DNA of 64,000 nt from Phyllobacterium chamaecytisi. GTDB taxonomy: Bacteria; Pseudomonadota; Alphaproteobacteria; Rhizobiales; Rhizobiaceae. The position numbers were made by a program, and so were the translations under genes. Below the pieces are notes generated by a model. That model made no database searches. It had not been told where the DNA came from and saw nothing but the letters and a program-made list of their open reading frames with translations. Where the stretch lies: assembly GCF_020164455.1 (NCBI RefSeq), contig NZ_JAIQWW010000003.1, positions 124,001 to 188,000 of the forward strand, written 5' to 3'. The number at the start of each line of letters is the position of its first letter. The first letter of the stretch is position 1. Below, one piece after another: positions 27,829 to 36,493 of the stretch.

Positions 27829-29012
27829 GCGACAACCCGTATTTTCACGACCAGGACATGATGGCGCAAGCTGCAACACTGCTTGCGCATGACGAGCCTT
27901 TCCCAGGCGGTTCCGTCGTTCCTCCGATCTATCAGACGTCGCTTTTCACCTTCGACAATTATGCGGCGATGGCCGATGCATTCGCGGGACGCAAGCGCCA
28001 GCCGATGTATTCACGCGGCGATAATCCGACGGTCATGGAGTTCGAGGCCAAGATTGCTGCACTTGAAGGGGCGGAAGCCGCTCGTGCCTTTTCGAGCGGC
28101 ATGGGTGCGATCAGTGCCATGGTGCTGGCCTTTGTCGGCGCGGGCGATCGTATCGTTGCGGTGCGCAATTGCTATGGCGATGCTTACCGTTTGTTCGAAC
28201 GGCTTCTGCCGCATCTTGGCATCAAAGTGGATTACGTGGACGGCTCCGATCCTGATGCAGTGGCTGCCGCCTTGCCGGGGGCAAAGCTGCTCTATCTCGA
28301 AAGCCCGAGTTCGATGATGTTCGAGCTGCAGGACATCGCGCACTATGCGAAGCTTGCCAAGCAGCACGGCATTGTAACCACGATTGACAATTCCTGGGCG
28401 ACGCCGCTGTTCCAGCAGCCGATTGCCCACGGCATCGATCTGGTCATGCATTCTGCTTCGAAATATCTCGGTGGGCACAGTGACACTGTTGCCGGTGTCG
28501 TCGCCGGATCGCGCGAAATGATCGAGCGGATCAATGGCCGCACCTATTCTTATCTCGGCGCCAAGCTATCGCCATTTGAGGCATGGCTGCTGCTGCGCGG
28601 TCTGCGCACGCTGACCCTCCGGCTGCCGCATCATATGAAAAGCGGACTGACCATCGCCGAACGCCTCAAGGCGCATGGCGATGTCGAGCGCGTGATGCAT
28701 CCGGTCTATTCCAATCATCCGGGTAAAGTGACGCTTAGCGGCTATTCGGGCTTGTTTTCCTTCGAAGTTACGGAGGACGTCGACGTACCGACCTTTGTCG
28801 ATGCGCTGAAGCTGTTCCGCATCGGCGTCAGCTGGGGCGGTCACGAAAGTCTCGTTGTTCCGGCGCTTGCTTCCTTGCAGCAGACGCCGGATGCAAATTC
28901 GATCGGGCGCTTCGGTGTCAGCCCCCGGACGATCCGCCTTCACGTGGGACTCGAAAGTGTAGAGGAGCTTTGGGCGGACCTCGTGAACGCACTGACAAAA
29001 GCCAAACGCTGA
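27825..29012 (+). CDS. Cys/Met-metabolism PLP enzyme (cystathionine lyase/synthase-like)
   Basis: 395 residues. The PLP lysine is in MHSASKYLGGHSD near residue 212, with YSRGDNPTVMEFEAKIAALEGAEAARAFSSGMGAI and the C-terminal SWGGHESLV. The fold matches cystathionine gamma-synthase/lyase and methionine gamma-lyase. Placement between a GntR regulator and a sugar-type ABC importer suggests a catabolic lyase for the imported compound rather than methionine biosynthesis. The exact reaction is not determined. Confidence 0.9.
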   Translation: MSDNPYFHDQDMMAQAATLLAHDEPFPGGSVVPPIYQTSLFTFDNYAAMADAFAGRKRQPMYSRGDNPTVMEFEAKIAALEGAEAARAFSSGMGAISAMVLAFVGAGDRIVAVRNCYGDAYRLFERLLPHLGIKVDYVDGSDPDAVAAALPGAKLLYLESPSSMMFELQDIAHYAKLAKQHGIVTTIDNSWATPLFQQPIAHGIDLVMHSASKYLGGHSDTVAGVVAGSREMIERINGRTYSYLGAKLSPFEAWLLLRGLRTLTLRLPHHMKSGLTIAERLKAHGDVERVMHPVYSNHPGKVTLSGYSGLFSFEVTEDVDVPTFVDALKLFRIGVSWGGHESLVVPALASLQQTPDANSIGRFGVSPRTIRLHVGLESVEELWADLVNALTKAKR

Positions 29013-29034
29013 ACTTAAAAATGGGAGCTTTATA

Positions 29035-30315
29035 ATGCAAAAACGAATGGGAACATTTCTGGCGGGCATCGCAGCCCTGTCGATGACCGTTTCGGCGGCT
29101 TTCGCCGATACGACGATCAAGATGGTGGAGGTGATTACCAGCCCGCCGCGCACGGAACTGCTCAAGAAGCAGATCGCCAGCTTCGAACAGGCCAATCCCG
29201 GTACCAAGGTCGAGCTTGTCTCGTTACCGTGGGGGCAGGCTTTCGAAAAATTCCTGACCATGGTTCAGGCAGGCGACACGCCAGACATCGTCGAGATGCC
29301 GGAGCGCTGGATGGGTCTTTATGCAACCAATGGTCAGCTCGAGGATCTCGGGCCCTATATGGCCAAATGGAAGGACGCCGGAACACTCGGCGATCGCGCC
29401 AAGCAGTTCGGCTCGGTGGTCGACAACAAGCAATACATGATCCCTTATGGCTACTATATCCGGGCCATGTTCTGGAACAAGAAGCTGTTCGCCGAAGCCG
29501 GTCTGAAAGAAGCGCCGAAGACGCTCGACGAATTCATGGAAGCCAACAAGAAGATCTCGGCGATCCAGGGCAAGTATGGCTATTGCCTGCGCGGCGGTCC
29601 CGGCGGTTTCAATGGCGTGCAGATGTTCATGAACATCGCCAATGGCAAGGGTGGATACTTCAATGCGGATGGCACAGCGACTTTGAACGAGCCAGGCGCT
29701 GTCAAGGGCCTCGAGATGCTGGCTGACATCTACAAGAACGGTTATGCGCCGAAGGATAGCGTCAGCTGGGGTTTCAACGAGGTCGTGACCGGTTTCTATT
29801 CCGGGACCTGCGCCATGCTCGATCAGGATCCGGACGCGCTGATCGGTATTGCCGAGAAGATGAAAGCGGAAGACTTTGGCGTTGCGCCGCTGCCGACCGG
29901 ACCGAACGGCAAGTCCTATCCGACGCTCGGCTATGCCGGCTGGGCGATGTTTGCCAATTCGAAGGTCAAGGACGAAGCCTTTAAGTTGATGGGCACATTG
30001 TTGTCACCGGAAGACAATCTCGAATTCGCCAAGAATGTCGGTGTTATCCCTATCCACAATGGCGCCGACAAGGATCCATATTTTGGCGCTGACAGCTTCA
30101 AGGGCTGGTTTGAGGAAATGAATGACCCGAAGACATTCGAGTTCGTCACGCCTCCGACATATCTCGAGAACCTCGGCAATTTCTACGACTCCGTTTCAGT
30201 CAAGAATTTCCAGGAAGTGCTGCTCGACCAGAAAACGCCGAAGGCCGTCGCTGACGAGTGGGCTGCATTCCTCACCGAACAGCAGCAGGCCTGGATGGCC
30301 AAGAACAAGAAATAA
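29035..30315 (+). CDS. Extracellular solute-binding protein, family 1
   Basis: 426 residues with a clear Sec signal peptide (about 24 residues, cleavage near SAAFA-D) and a GGGAGC ribosome site. The mature part has family 1 features: KKQIASFEQANPGTKVELV, then TPDIVEMPERWMG. It is followed by an intrinsic terminator and the two permease genes, so it should be made in excess, as is usual for binding proteins. Confidence 0.93.
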   Translation: MQKRMGTFLAGIAALSMTVSAAFADTTIKMVEVITSPPRTELLKKQIASFEQANPGTKVELVSLPWGQAFEKFLTMVQAGDTPDIVEMPERWMGLYATNGQLEDLGPYMAKWKDAGTLGDRAKQFGSVVDNKQYMIPYGYYIRAMFWNKKLFAEAGLKEAPKTLDEFMEANKKISAIQGKYGYCLRGGPGGFNGVQMFMNIANGKGGYFNADGTATLNEPGAVKGLEMLADIYKNGYAPKDSVSWGFNEVVTGFYSGTCAMLDQDPDALIGIAEKMKAEDFGVAPLPTGPNGKSYPTLGYAGWAMFANSKVKDEAFKLMGTLLSPEDNLEFAKNVGVIPIHNGADKDPYFGADSFKGWFEEMNDPKTFEFVTPPTYLENLGNFYDSVSVKNFQEVLLDQKTPKAVADEWAAFLTEQQQAWMAKNKK

Positions 30316-30329
30316 CAAGCAATGAAAAG

Positions 30330-30366
30330 ATGCTCCGGTGCCTATGTGCCGGAGCATGTTCTTTTT
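30330..30366 (+). terminator. Intrinsic terminator/attenuator after the binding-protein gene
   Basis: ATGCTCCGG (30330-30338) pairs with CCGGAGCAT (30349-30357) and is followed by GTTCTTTTT. It lies inside the operon and probably allows partial readthrough to the permeases. Confidence 0.75.
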
Positions 30367-30429
30367 GCGCATGACCCGTTATTTGCCGGGCGAGCGTAAG
30401 AGGAGCCGACTAATGAGGGGCCGATCAAC

Positions 30430-31359
30430 ATGGTGATGCAATCGACGACGGCAGGCCTGCCGCACAATAGGGAAAGGGCCGGCAAGCGTGGCTTTGCCAG
30501 CGCGTTCGAACCATGGCTTTATTTGAGCCCTGCCATGGTTTTGCTCATGCTGGTGCTGGTGGTGCCGCTGGTCTTCGGCATCAGCTATTCCTTCCGCAAA
30601 TTCTCGGCGTTCAAATCCGAATATGTCGGACTCGCGCAATATCAGGCCTTGCTGCACGATCCCAATCTCGGGCAGGCGCTGATGAATACCCTGTGGTGGA
30701 CAGTCGCCAGCCTGTTTTTTCAATTCTTTCTTGGCCTCGGACTTGCTCTGCTGCTCGACAGGGATTTCGCAGGCAAGAAAATCGTGCAGGCAATCGTCTT
30801 TCTGCCTTGGGCCGTGCCGTCCTTTCTTTCGGGGCTGACATGGGCATGGCTGTTCAACCCGATTGTCGGACCTTTGCCGCACTGGCTCTATGCGCTTGGT
30901 ATCCAGTCCGCTCCAACCAACATTCTCTCCAATCCCGCCACCGCGATGTGGGGGCCGATCATCGCCAATGTCTGGTTTGGCGTGCCTTTCTTTGCGATCA
31001 CGCTGCTGGCGGCACTGAAATCCATCCCGGGAGAACTTCATGAGGCAGCGGCGATCGACGGCGCCAATCCATGGCAACGCTTCACCAAGGTGACACTGCC
31101 ATTCCTTGCGCCGACTATCGCGATCACCGTGATGCTTCGGACGATATGGATCGCGACCTTCGCCGATCTGATCTACGTGATGACCGAGGGCGGTCCCGCC
31201 GGCGCGACCAACACAGTCGCCACCTATATCTATGTCAGCGCCTTCAAGACGCTGGACAAGGGCTATGCCTCCGCCGTTGCGGTGCTGTTGCTGGCGCTTC
31301 TCATATTATACGCCATCGTTTTGATCCGTATCCGCAAGTCACTTGTGAGGGCGTCATGA
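30430..31359 (+). CDS. Carbohydrate ABC importer permease, MalF type
   Basis: 309 residues, six predicted helices, and the EAA loop ELHEAAAIDGANPWQRF near 205-220. It forms the channel with the next gene, whose ATG overlaps its stop (ATGA). An alternative start is MQSTTAG two codons in. Confidence 0.93.
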   Translation: MVMQSTTAGLPHNRERAGKRGFASAFEPWLYLSPAMVLLMLVLVVPLVFGISYSFRKFSAFKSEYVGLAQYQALLHDPNLGQALMNTLWWTVASLFFQFFLGLGLALLLDRDFAGKKIVQAIVFLPWAVPSFLSGLTWAWLFNPIVGPLPHWLYALGIQSAPTNILSNPATAMWGPIIANVWFGVPFFAITLLAALKSIPGELHEAAAIDGANPWQRFTKVTLPFLAPTIAITVMLRTIWIATFADLIYVMTEGGPAGATNTVATYIYVSAFKTLDKGYASAVAVLLLALLILYAIVLIRIRKSLVRAS

Positions 31360-32204
31360 TCGCAGGACGCTCACGCAACGCCCGTATTCTCGGTGGCATC
31401 GGTCTCTACACCGCAGTTGGTGCCTACGTCATTTTCGCACTGTTTCCACTGTTCTGGACGCTGAAGATTTCGGTGACGCCGCAGTCATTGCTCTATTCGG
31501 AGGGCATAACCTTGTGGCCTTCCATCTCGACATGGGAGAACTACAAGACCGTGTTGCGCGCCACGGATTTCCCGCGTTATTTCATGAACAGCGTGATTGT
31601 TTCGGTGATTACGGCAGTCCTTGTCACAATCGTCGCTTCGGCCGCTGGCTATGCCATGTCCCGGTTTTCCTTCCGGGGCAAAACCACTGTCGCGGTAACG
31701 CTGCTTCTGACCCAGACCTTTCCATTGGTCATGGTGATTCCGCCGATCTATCGCATCATGGGTCAGCTGGGGCTTACCAATAGCCTGACGGGCCTCATCA
31801 TCATCTACATCGCTTTCAACATCGCCTTTGCGACCTTCCTGATGCAGTCATTCTTCGACGGCATTCCAAAGGATCTGGAAGAGGCAGCGATGATCGATGG
31901 TTGCAGCCGTTCACAGGCGCTGCGCAAGGTCATCATCCCGCTGACATTGCCGGGCATGGGTGCGACGCTCGGCTTCGTCTTCACTGCCGCGTGGAGCGAA
32001 CTGCTTTTCGCGTTGATGCTTATCAGCAGCGACAGCCAGAAAACCTTCGCCGTTGGGCTTTTGACCTTCATCGGCAAATTTGCGGTCGACTGGGGTCAGA
32101 TGATGGCAGCTTCGGTGCTCGCACTCATCCCCGCATGCCTGTTCTTCGCCTTCCTGCAACGATATCTCGTCACCGGTCTGACCGCTGGCGCAGTCAAGGG
32201 ATAA
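31356..32204 (+). CDS. Carbohydrate ABC importer permease, MalG type
   Basis: 282 residues from the ATG at 31356; the open frame extends upstream only as an overlap with the MalF-type gene. It has six hydrophobic segments, an EAA loop (IPKDLEEAAMIDGCSRSQAL) and the typical C-terminus GLTAGAVKG. Partner of the preceding permease. Confidence 0.93.
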   Translation: MIAGRSRNARILGGIGLYTAVGAYVIFALFPLFWTLKISVTPQSLLYSEGITLWPSISTWENYKTVLRATDFPRYFMNSVIVSVITAVLVTIVASAAGYAMSRFSFRGKTTVAVTLLLTQTFPLVMVIPPIYRIMGQLGLTNSLTGLIIIYIAFNIAFATFLMQSFFDGIPKDLEEAAMIDGCSRSQALRKVIIPLTLPGMGATLGFVFTAAWSELLFALMLISSDSQKTFAVGLLTFIGKFAVDWGQMMAASVLALIPACLFFAFLQRYLVTGLTAGAVKG

Positions 32205-32210
32205 CAATCG

Positions 32211-33278
32211 ATGGCTTCCGTCACAATCTCCAATGTCCAGAAAAACTATGGCGCCATGAATGTGCTGTCGGCAGTGGATCTCTCAATCGCCGACGGCGAG
32301 TTCGTCGTTCTCGTCGGACCCTCTGGCTGTGGCAAGTCCACACTTTTGCGGATGATCGCCGGGCTTGAGGAAATTTCGGCTGGGGAGATCAAAATTGGCG
32401 AGCGTGTCGTCAATGACGTAGCGCCAAAGGATCGTGATATCGCCATGGTGTTCCAGTCCTATGCGCTTTACCCGCATATGGATGTGGCGTCGAACATGGG
32501 CTTCAGCCTGCTGCTGCGCAAGACGGCAAAGGAACTGGTCATGAGCCGCGTCGGCAGTGCAGCCAAACGTCTGGGACTTGACGTATTGTTGCAGCGCCTT
32601 CCGCGTCAGCTTTCCGGCGGCCAGCGCCAGCGCGTTGCCATGGGCCGTGCCATCGTGCGCGATCCGAAGGTCTTCCTGTTCGACGAGCCCTTGTCAAACC
32701 TCGATGCCAAGCTCCGTGTCCATATGCGGACAGAAATCAAGGCTTTGCATCAGCAACTGAAGACCACATCGGTCTACGTCACGCACGATCAGGTGGAGGC
32801 CATGACGATGGCCGATCGCATCGTCGTCATGCATGACGGTGTCATCCAGCAGGTTGGAACGCCACTCGAACTCTATGATCATCCGGCTAACCTGTTCGTG
32901 GCAGGGTTCATCGGTTCGCCGGGTATGAATTTTCTTCCTGCTGTTGTCGGCCGCGAGGGAAAGAAGGTTGCTGCAGAACTCACCGACGGCCAGATGATCG
33001 CGTTGCGTCCTGAACTCAAGGTGGAGGATGGCGACCGGGTGACCGTTGGCATACGCCCGGAAAATATCGAGGTCGGCGGCGAGGGGCTGAAGGCAAAGAT
33101 CGAGGTGATAGAGCCACTCGGTCTCTCGACGCAGTTTTATACCAAACTCGCCGACCAGCAGGTCTGCATCTTCGCCATGGGCCGCACGGATCGTGGCCCT
33201 GGGGACGCGATTGGGCTTGGTATCAAGGCGGCAGATGTGCATCTCTTCCATGGCGTGACCGGCTTGCGGATCGCATAG
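32211..33278 (+). CDS. Carbohydrate ABC importer ATPase, UgpC/MalK type
   Basis: 355 residues. Walker A is GPSGCGKST near 37-45, signature LSGGQRQRVAMGRA near 135, Walker B VFLFDEPLSNLDAKLR, H-loop YVTHDQVEA, and a C-terminal TOBE domain. Six bases after the MalG-type gene, it completes the four-gene importer. It resembles the ATPase at 4377-5474 but belongs to an independent system. Confidence 0.95.
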   Translation: MASVTISNVQKNYGAMNVLSAVDLSIADGEFVVLVGPSGCGKSTLLRMIAGLEEISAGEIKIGERVVNDVAPKDRDIAMVFQSYALYPHMDVASNMGFSLLLRKTAKELVMSRVGSAAKRLGLDVLLQRLPRQLSGGQRQRVAMGRAIVRDPKVFLFDEPLSNLDAKLRVHMRTEIKALHQQLKTTSVYVTHDQVEAMTMADRIVVMHDGVIQQVGTPLELYDHPANLFVAGFIGSPGMNFLPAVVGREGKKVAAELTDGQMIALRPELKVEDGDRVTVGIRPENIEVGGEGLKAKIEVIEPLGLSTQFYTKLADQQVCIFAMGRTDRGPGDAIGLGIKAADVHLFHGVTGLRIA

Positions 33279-33456
33279 ACGAATCCGGATAAGTATTCGT
33301 AACCGCAGGCGGAATAAAATTCCTACATTCAGCCGAAATCTGGTATTAATTTTGCCGGTCTGCTCCTGGCGGCGGCGTCGAATGCCTATACAGCGCCACG
33401 GCAAAGTGACACTTTCCGGTCACGCCCAAAGCAAATTACAAACGGATGGAAACACA

Positions 33457-34227
33457 ATGAACTGGTTGAAATCACTCCTCGTCGTCAGTGCCCTTGCAAT
33501 CGTGCCTGCCCAGGCACAAGCCGCGTCCAATCTTGAGCAGATCAAGGCGGCAGGCGTTCTCAAGATCGGCACGGAAGGCACCTACGCACCGTTCACCTAT
33601 CACGATGCCTCGGGCAAGCTCGTCGGTTTCGATGTGGAGATCGGTGAGGCGATTGCCAAAAATCTCGGCGTCAAGCCCGAGTTCCTCGAAGGCAAATGGG
33701 ATGGCCTGATCGCCGGTCTCGACGCCAACCGCTATGACACGGTCATCAATCAGGTTGGCATCACCGAGGCGCGCAAGGCAAAGTATGATTTCTCCGAGCC
33801 TTACATTGCTTCAAAGGCAGTTTTGATCGTCAAGAGCGACAACGAGGAGATCAAGGGCTTTGCTGATCTAAAGGGCAAGAAGTCTGCGCAATCGCTCTCC
33901 AGCAATTTCGGCAAGATCGCCCAGGAAGCCGGTGCAGAGCTGGTTGGAACAGACGGTTTCGACCAGTCGATCCAGCTTGTCCTCAATGGCCGTGCCGACT
34001 CGACGATCAACGACAGTCTGTCTTTCCTTGACTTCAAGAAGCATAAGCCTGACGCCAATGTGAAGATTGCGGCGCAGCAGGAGAATGCCGATTTCTCCGG
34101 CATCATCATCCGCAAGGGTGAACCGGATCTGCTCGCCGCCATCAACAAGGCACTCGAGACGATCAAGGCGGACGGTACGTATCAAAAGATCGCCGACAAG
34201 TATTTCGGACAGGACGTTTCGAAGTAA
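33457..34227 (+). CDS. Polar amino acid ABC importer, substrate-binding protein family 3
   Basis: 256 residues from the ATG at 33457; upstream in-frame codons are not protein-like. The signal peptide is MNWLKSLLVVSALAIVPAQA, cut near AQA-A. The mature part is typical of family 3 (GVLKIGTEGTYAPFTYHD, LVGFDVEIGEAIAKNLG, GITEARKAKYDFSEPYI). The closest named families bind cystine or other polar amino acids; that would fit the PLP sulfur-type enzyme upstream but is not proven. Confidence 0.92.
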   Translation: MNWLKSLLVVSALAIVPAQAQAASNLEQIKAAGVLKIGTEGTYAPFTYHDASGKLVGFDVEIGEAIAKNLGVKPEFLEGKWDGLIAGLDANRYDTVINQVGITEARKAKYDFSEPYIASKAVLIVKSDNEEIKGFADLKGKKSAQSLSSNFGKIAQEAGAELVGTDGFDQSIQLVLNGRADSTINDSLSFLDFKKHKPDANVKIAAQQENADFSGIIIRKGEPDLLAAINKALETIKADGTYQKIADKYFGQDVSK

Positions 34228-34264
34228 CAACCGTTTACGATCGGGATTATTTACGCTCTAAGAG

Positions 34265-34290
34265 GGCAGGGGGTTCGCTCCCTGCCTTTA
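34265..34290 (+). terminator. Intrinsic terminator between binding protein and permease
   Basis: GGCAGGG (34265-34271) pairs with CCCTGCC (34280-34286), followed by TTTATTGTT. Like the hairpin at 30330, it separates a binding-protein gene from its permease. Confidence 0.7.
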
Positions 34291-34308
34291 TTGTTGGGGA
34301 GAACGATT

Positions 34309-34989
34309 TTGACACATTGGTTGTCATTGATGCTCGAATCGCTTCCGTCGCTATTGTGGGCGGGTTTGATTTTCACGATTCCGCTGACGCTGTTGTCATT
34401 CGCGCTTGGACTTACCGTCGGTCTTATAGCTGCGCTTGTTCGGCTATTCGCACCAACTCCGTTTGCGGCGGTCGTCAAGTTCTATGTCTGGATCATTCGC
34501 GGTACGCCGCTGCTGGTCCAACTTTTCCTGATATTCTATGGCCTGCCGAGCGTTGGTATCGTGCTTGATGCGTTCACAGCCGCGCTCATCGGTTTCACCC
34601 TGAATATCGGCGCCTATACGTCGGAAATCTTGCGCGCGGTTATATCTTCGGTTCCAAAGGGCCAGTGGGAGGCCGCTTACTCGATCGGCATGAACTGGCG
34701 CCAGGCAATGCAGCGGACTATTTTGCCACAGGCGGCCAGAGTGGCTGTTCCACCGCTATCGAACACCTTTATTTCTCTTGTCAAAGACACTTCACTTGCG
34801 GCGGCCATCACTGTGCCGGAGTTGTTCCAGGCGGCTCAACGCATTGTTGCTACGACATATGAACCGCTCATTCTCTACGTGGAGGCGGCACTGATTTATC
34901 TCGCCTTGAGTTCGGTCCTGTCGTCGCTGCAAGCGCGGCTTGAAACCCGCCTCAATCGCTACGGCGGCTTCCTGGAGGCAGGATCATGA
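34309..34989 (+). CDS. Polar amino acid ABC importer permease (HisM type)
   Basis: 226 residues from a TTG at 34309, chosen because GGGGAGA lies six bases upstream; an earlier in-frame TTG (34291) falls in the terminator tail. It has about five helices, with the EAA-like loop VPKGQWEAAYSIGMNWRQAM near 115-135. As the only permease gene it probably forms a homodimer. Its stop overlaps the ATPase start. Confidence 0.9.
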   Translation: MTHWLSLMLESLPSLLWAGLIFTIPLTLLSFALGLTVGLIAALVRLFAPTPFAAVVKFYVWIIRGTPLLVQLFLIFYGLPSVGIVLDAFTAALIGFTLNIGAYTSEILRAVISSVPKGQWEAAYSIGMNWRQAMQRTILPQAARVAVPPLSNTFISLVKDTSLAAAITVPELFQAAQRIVATTYEPLILYVEAALIYLALSSVLSSLQARLETRLNRYGGFLEAGS

Positions 34990-35759
34990 TGGTCGACCTC
35001 AAGAATATCGAGAAACGCTTTGGCGACCACATGGTACTCAAAAACGTTTCCCTCAGCGTGGCCGAAGGCTCGGTCATGGCTCTCGTCGGTCCTTCCGGCG
35101 GTGGCAAAAGTACACTTCTGCGTTGCATAAACCTTCTGGAAATTCCAACATCGGGTTCAGTAGAAGTTGCCGGTGACCGGTTGGACTTTCAGCCGGGTGT
35201 GCGGATGGGCACGAAGCAGATCCAGCTGGTTCGCCGTCATACCGGCATGGTGTTTCAGAACTTCCAACTGTTTCCGCATCGTACGGTTATCGAGAACGTT
35301 ACGGAGGGGCTGACCACAGTCCTCAAATGGCCAAGGGAGCGGGCGAGGGAACGGGCAATAACATTGCTTGAGAAGGTTGGGCTTGCGCATAAGGCAGAGG
35401 TCTGGCCATCGACGCTCTCCGGCGGACAGCAGCAGCGTGTGGCAATCGCCCGGGCGTTGGCCCCATCACCCAAAGTTCTTCTATGCGATGAACCGACGTC
35501 AGCGCTTGATCCCGAACTCTCCGGGGAGGTGGTCGATGTGCTCGCGCAATTGGCGCGGGAAGGTACGACAATGGTCATGGCGACGCACGATCTTCGACTG
35601 GCCTCGAGGATTGCCAATGAGGTGATCGTGCTGGATGGGGGAGTGGTCGTTGAAACGGGTTCCTCACGGGATATCTTCACCAACCCGAAACGGGAGCGCA
35701 CCAAGCGCTTCATCGCTACCCTGACACACGAAGGCCATACGCATGGTGAGGGCATTTGA
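34986..35759 (+). CDS. Polar amino acid ABC importer ATPase
   Basis: 257 residues (ATG at 34986, or 34989). Walker A is GPSGGGKST near 35-43, signature LSGGQQQRVAIARAL, Walker B VLLCDEPTSALDPEL, H-loop ATHDLRLA. Length and motifs fit the GlnQ/HisP class with no TOBE domain. It completes the binding protein-permease-ATPase set. Confidence 0.94.
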   Translation: MMVDLKNIEKRFGDHMVLKNVSLSVAEGSVMALVGPSGGGKSTLLRCINLLEIPTSGSVEVAGDRLDFQPGVRMGTKQIQLVRRHTGMVFQNFQLFPHRTVIENVTEGLTTVLKWPRERARERAITLLEKVGLAHKAEVWPSTLSGGQQQRVAIARALAPSPKVLLCDEPTSALDPELSGEVVDVLAQLAREGTTMVMATHDLRLASRIANEVIVLDGGVVVETGSSRDIFTNPKRERTKRFIATLTHEGHTHGEGI

Positions 35760-35797
35760 CGGTGCATATGCTCTAGCGTGCTTCAATACCTCGTTGG

Positions 35798-36403
35798 TCA
35801 ACCTTCGCGGAACGCGCGCTTTGCCTGATCTATCATTGGCTTGATGAAATAGGACGCGACGCTCCTGTCGCCAGACTCGATAAATGTTTCAACGGGCATC
35901 CCCGGTACAAGTTTGATTGCGCCAAGTCGTCCGACCTCGGCGGGAGTGATGGCCACGCGCACGGTGTAATGGCTGAGGCCAGTGCGGGTGTCCGTTGTCA
36001 CATCTGCGGAAATTTGTTGCACGGTGCCATTGACTTCCGGAGTGGTGCGTTGGCTGAAGGCGGTAAAACGCAATCCAGCCGGTTGCCCGACAAAAAGTTG
36101 ATCCACATCTTGCGGCTGCACCTTCGCTTCGACGACCAGCAAATCAGCATCGGGCACAATCAACATCAGCTGTTCACCCGCGGGGACCACGCCGCCGACA
36201 GTGTGGACGGAGAGTTCGTGCACGGTGCCGGTTTGCGGCGCCCTTATGTCGATGCGTTTGAGCTGATCTTGGGCAGCAATACTGCGCTCGACATATTCTC
36301 CGCTCTTCGCATCGATGTCGCGCATGTCTTGCGCGGATCAGGTCGAAACATCCTTGAAAGGCGTAAAGGACGGCAATAATAACCGTGAGGCCTACTACAA
36401 CCT
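35798..36403 (-). pseudogene. Scar of a type I secretion operon: PrtD fragment joined to a HlyD-family C-terminus
   Basis: Residues readable from 36325 down are the C-terminal half of a HlyD/PrtE-type membrane fusion protein (RSIAAQDQLKRIDIRAPQTG, GGVVPAGEQLMLIVP), about 175 of the usual 430-440. Just upstream on the same strand, a different frame reads VGLTVIIAVLYAFQGCFDLIRAR, matching the start of the membrane domain of PrtD-type ATPases. A deletion from inside prtD to inside hlyD explains the join. A stop precedes the PrtD piece. The adaptor is non-functional. Confidence 0.75.
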
Positions 36404-36493
36404 ACAGTAGAACAGCACTCGTCATTAAAGTTATCAGAACCTTAGTCTACAGGGAGTGTCTACATTATTGCACGCGAAATGACACGCGGCTCA

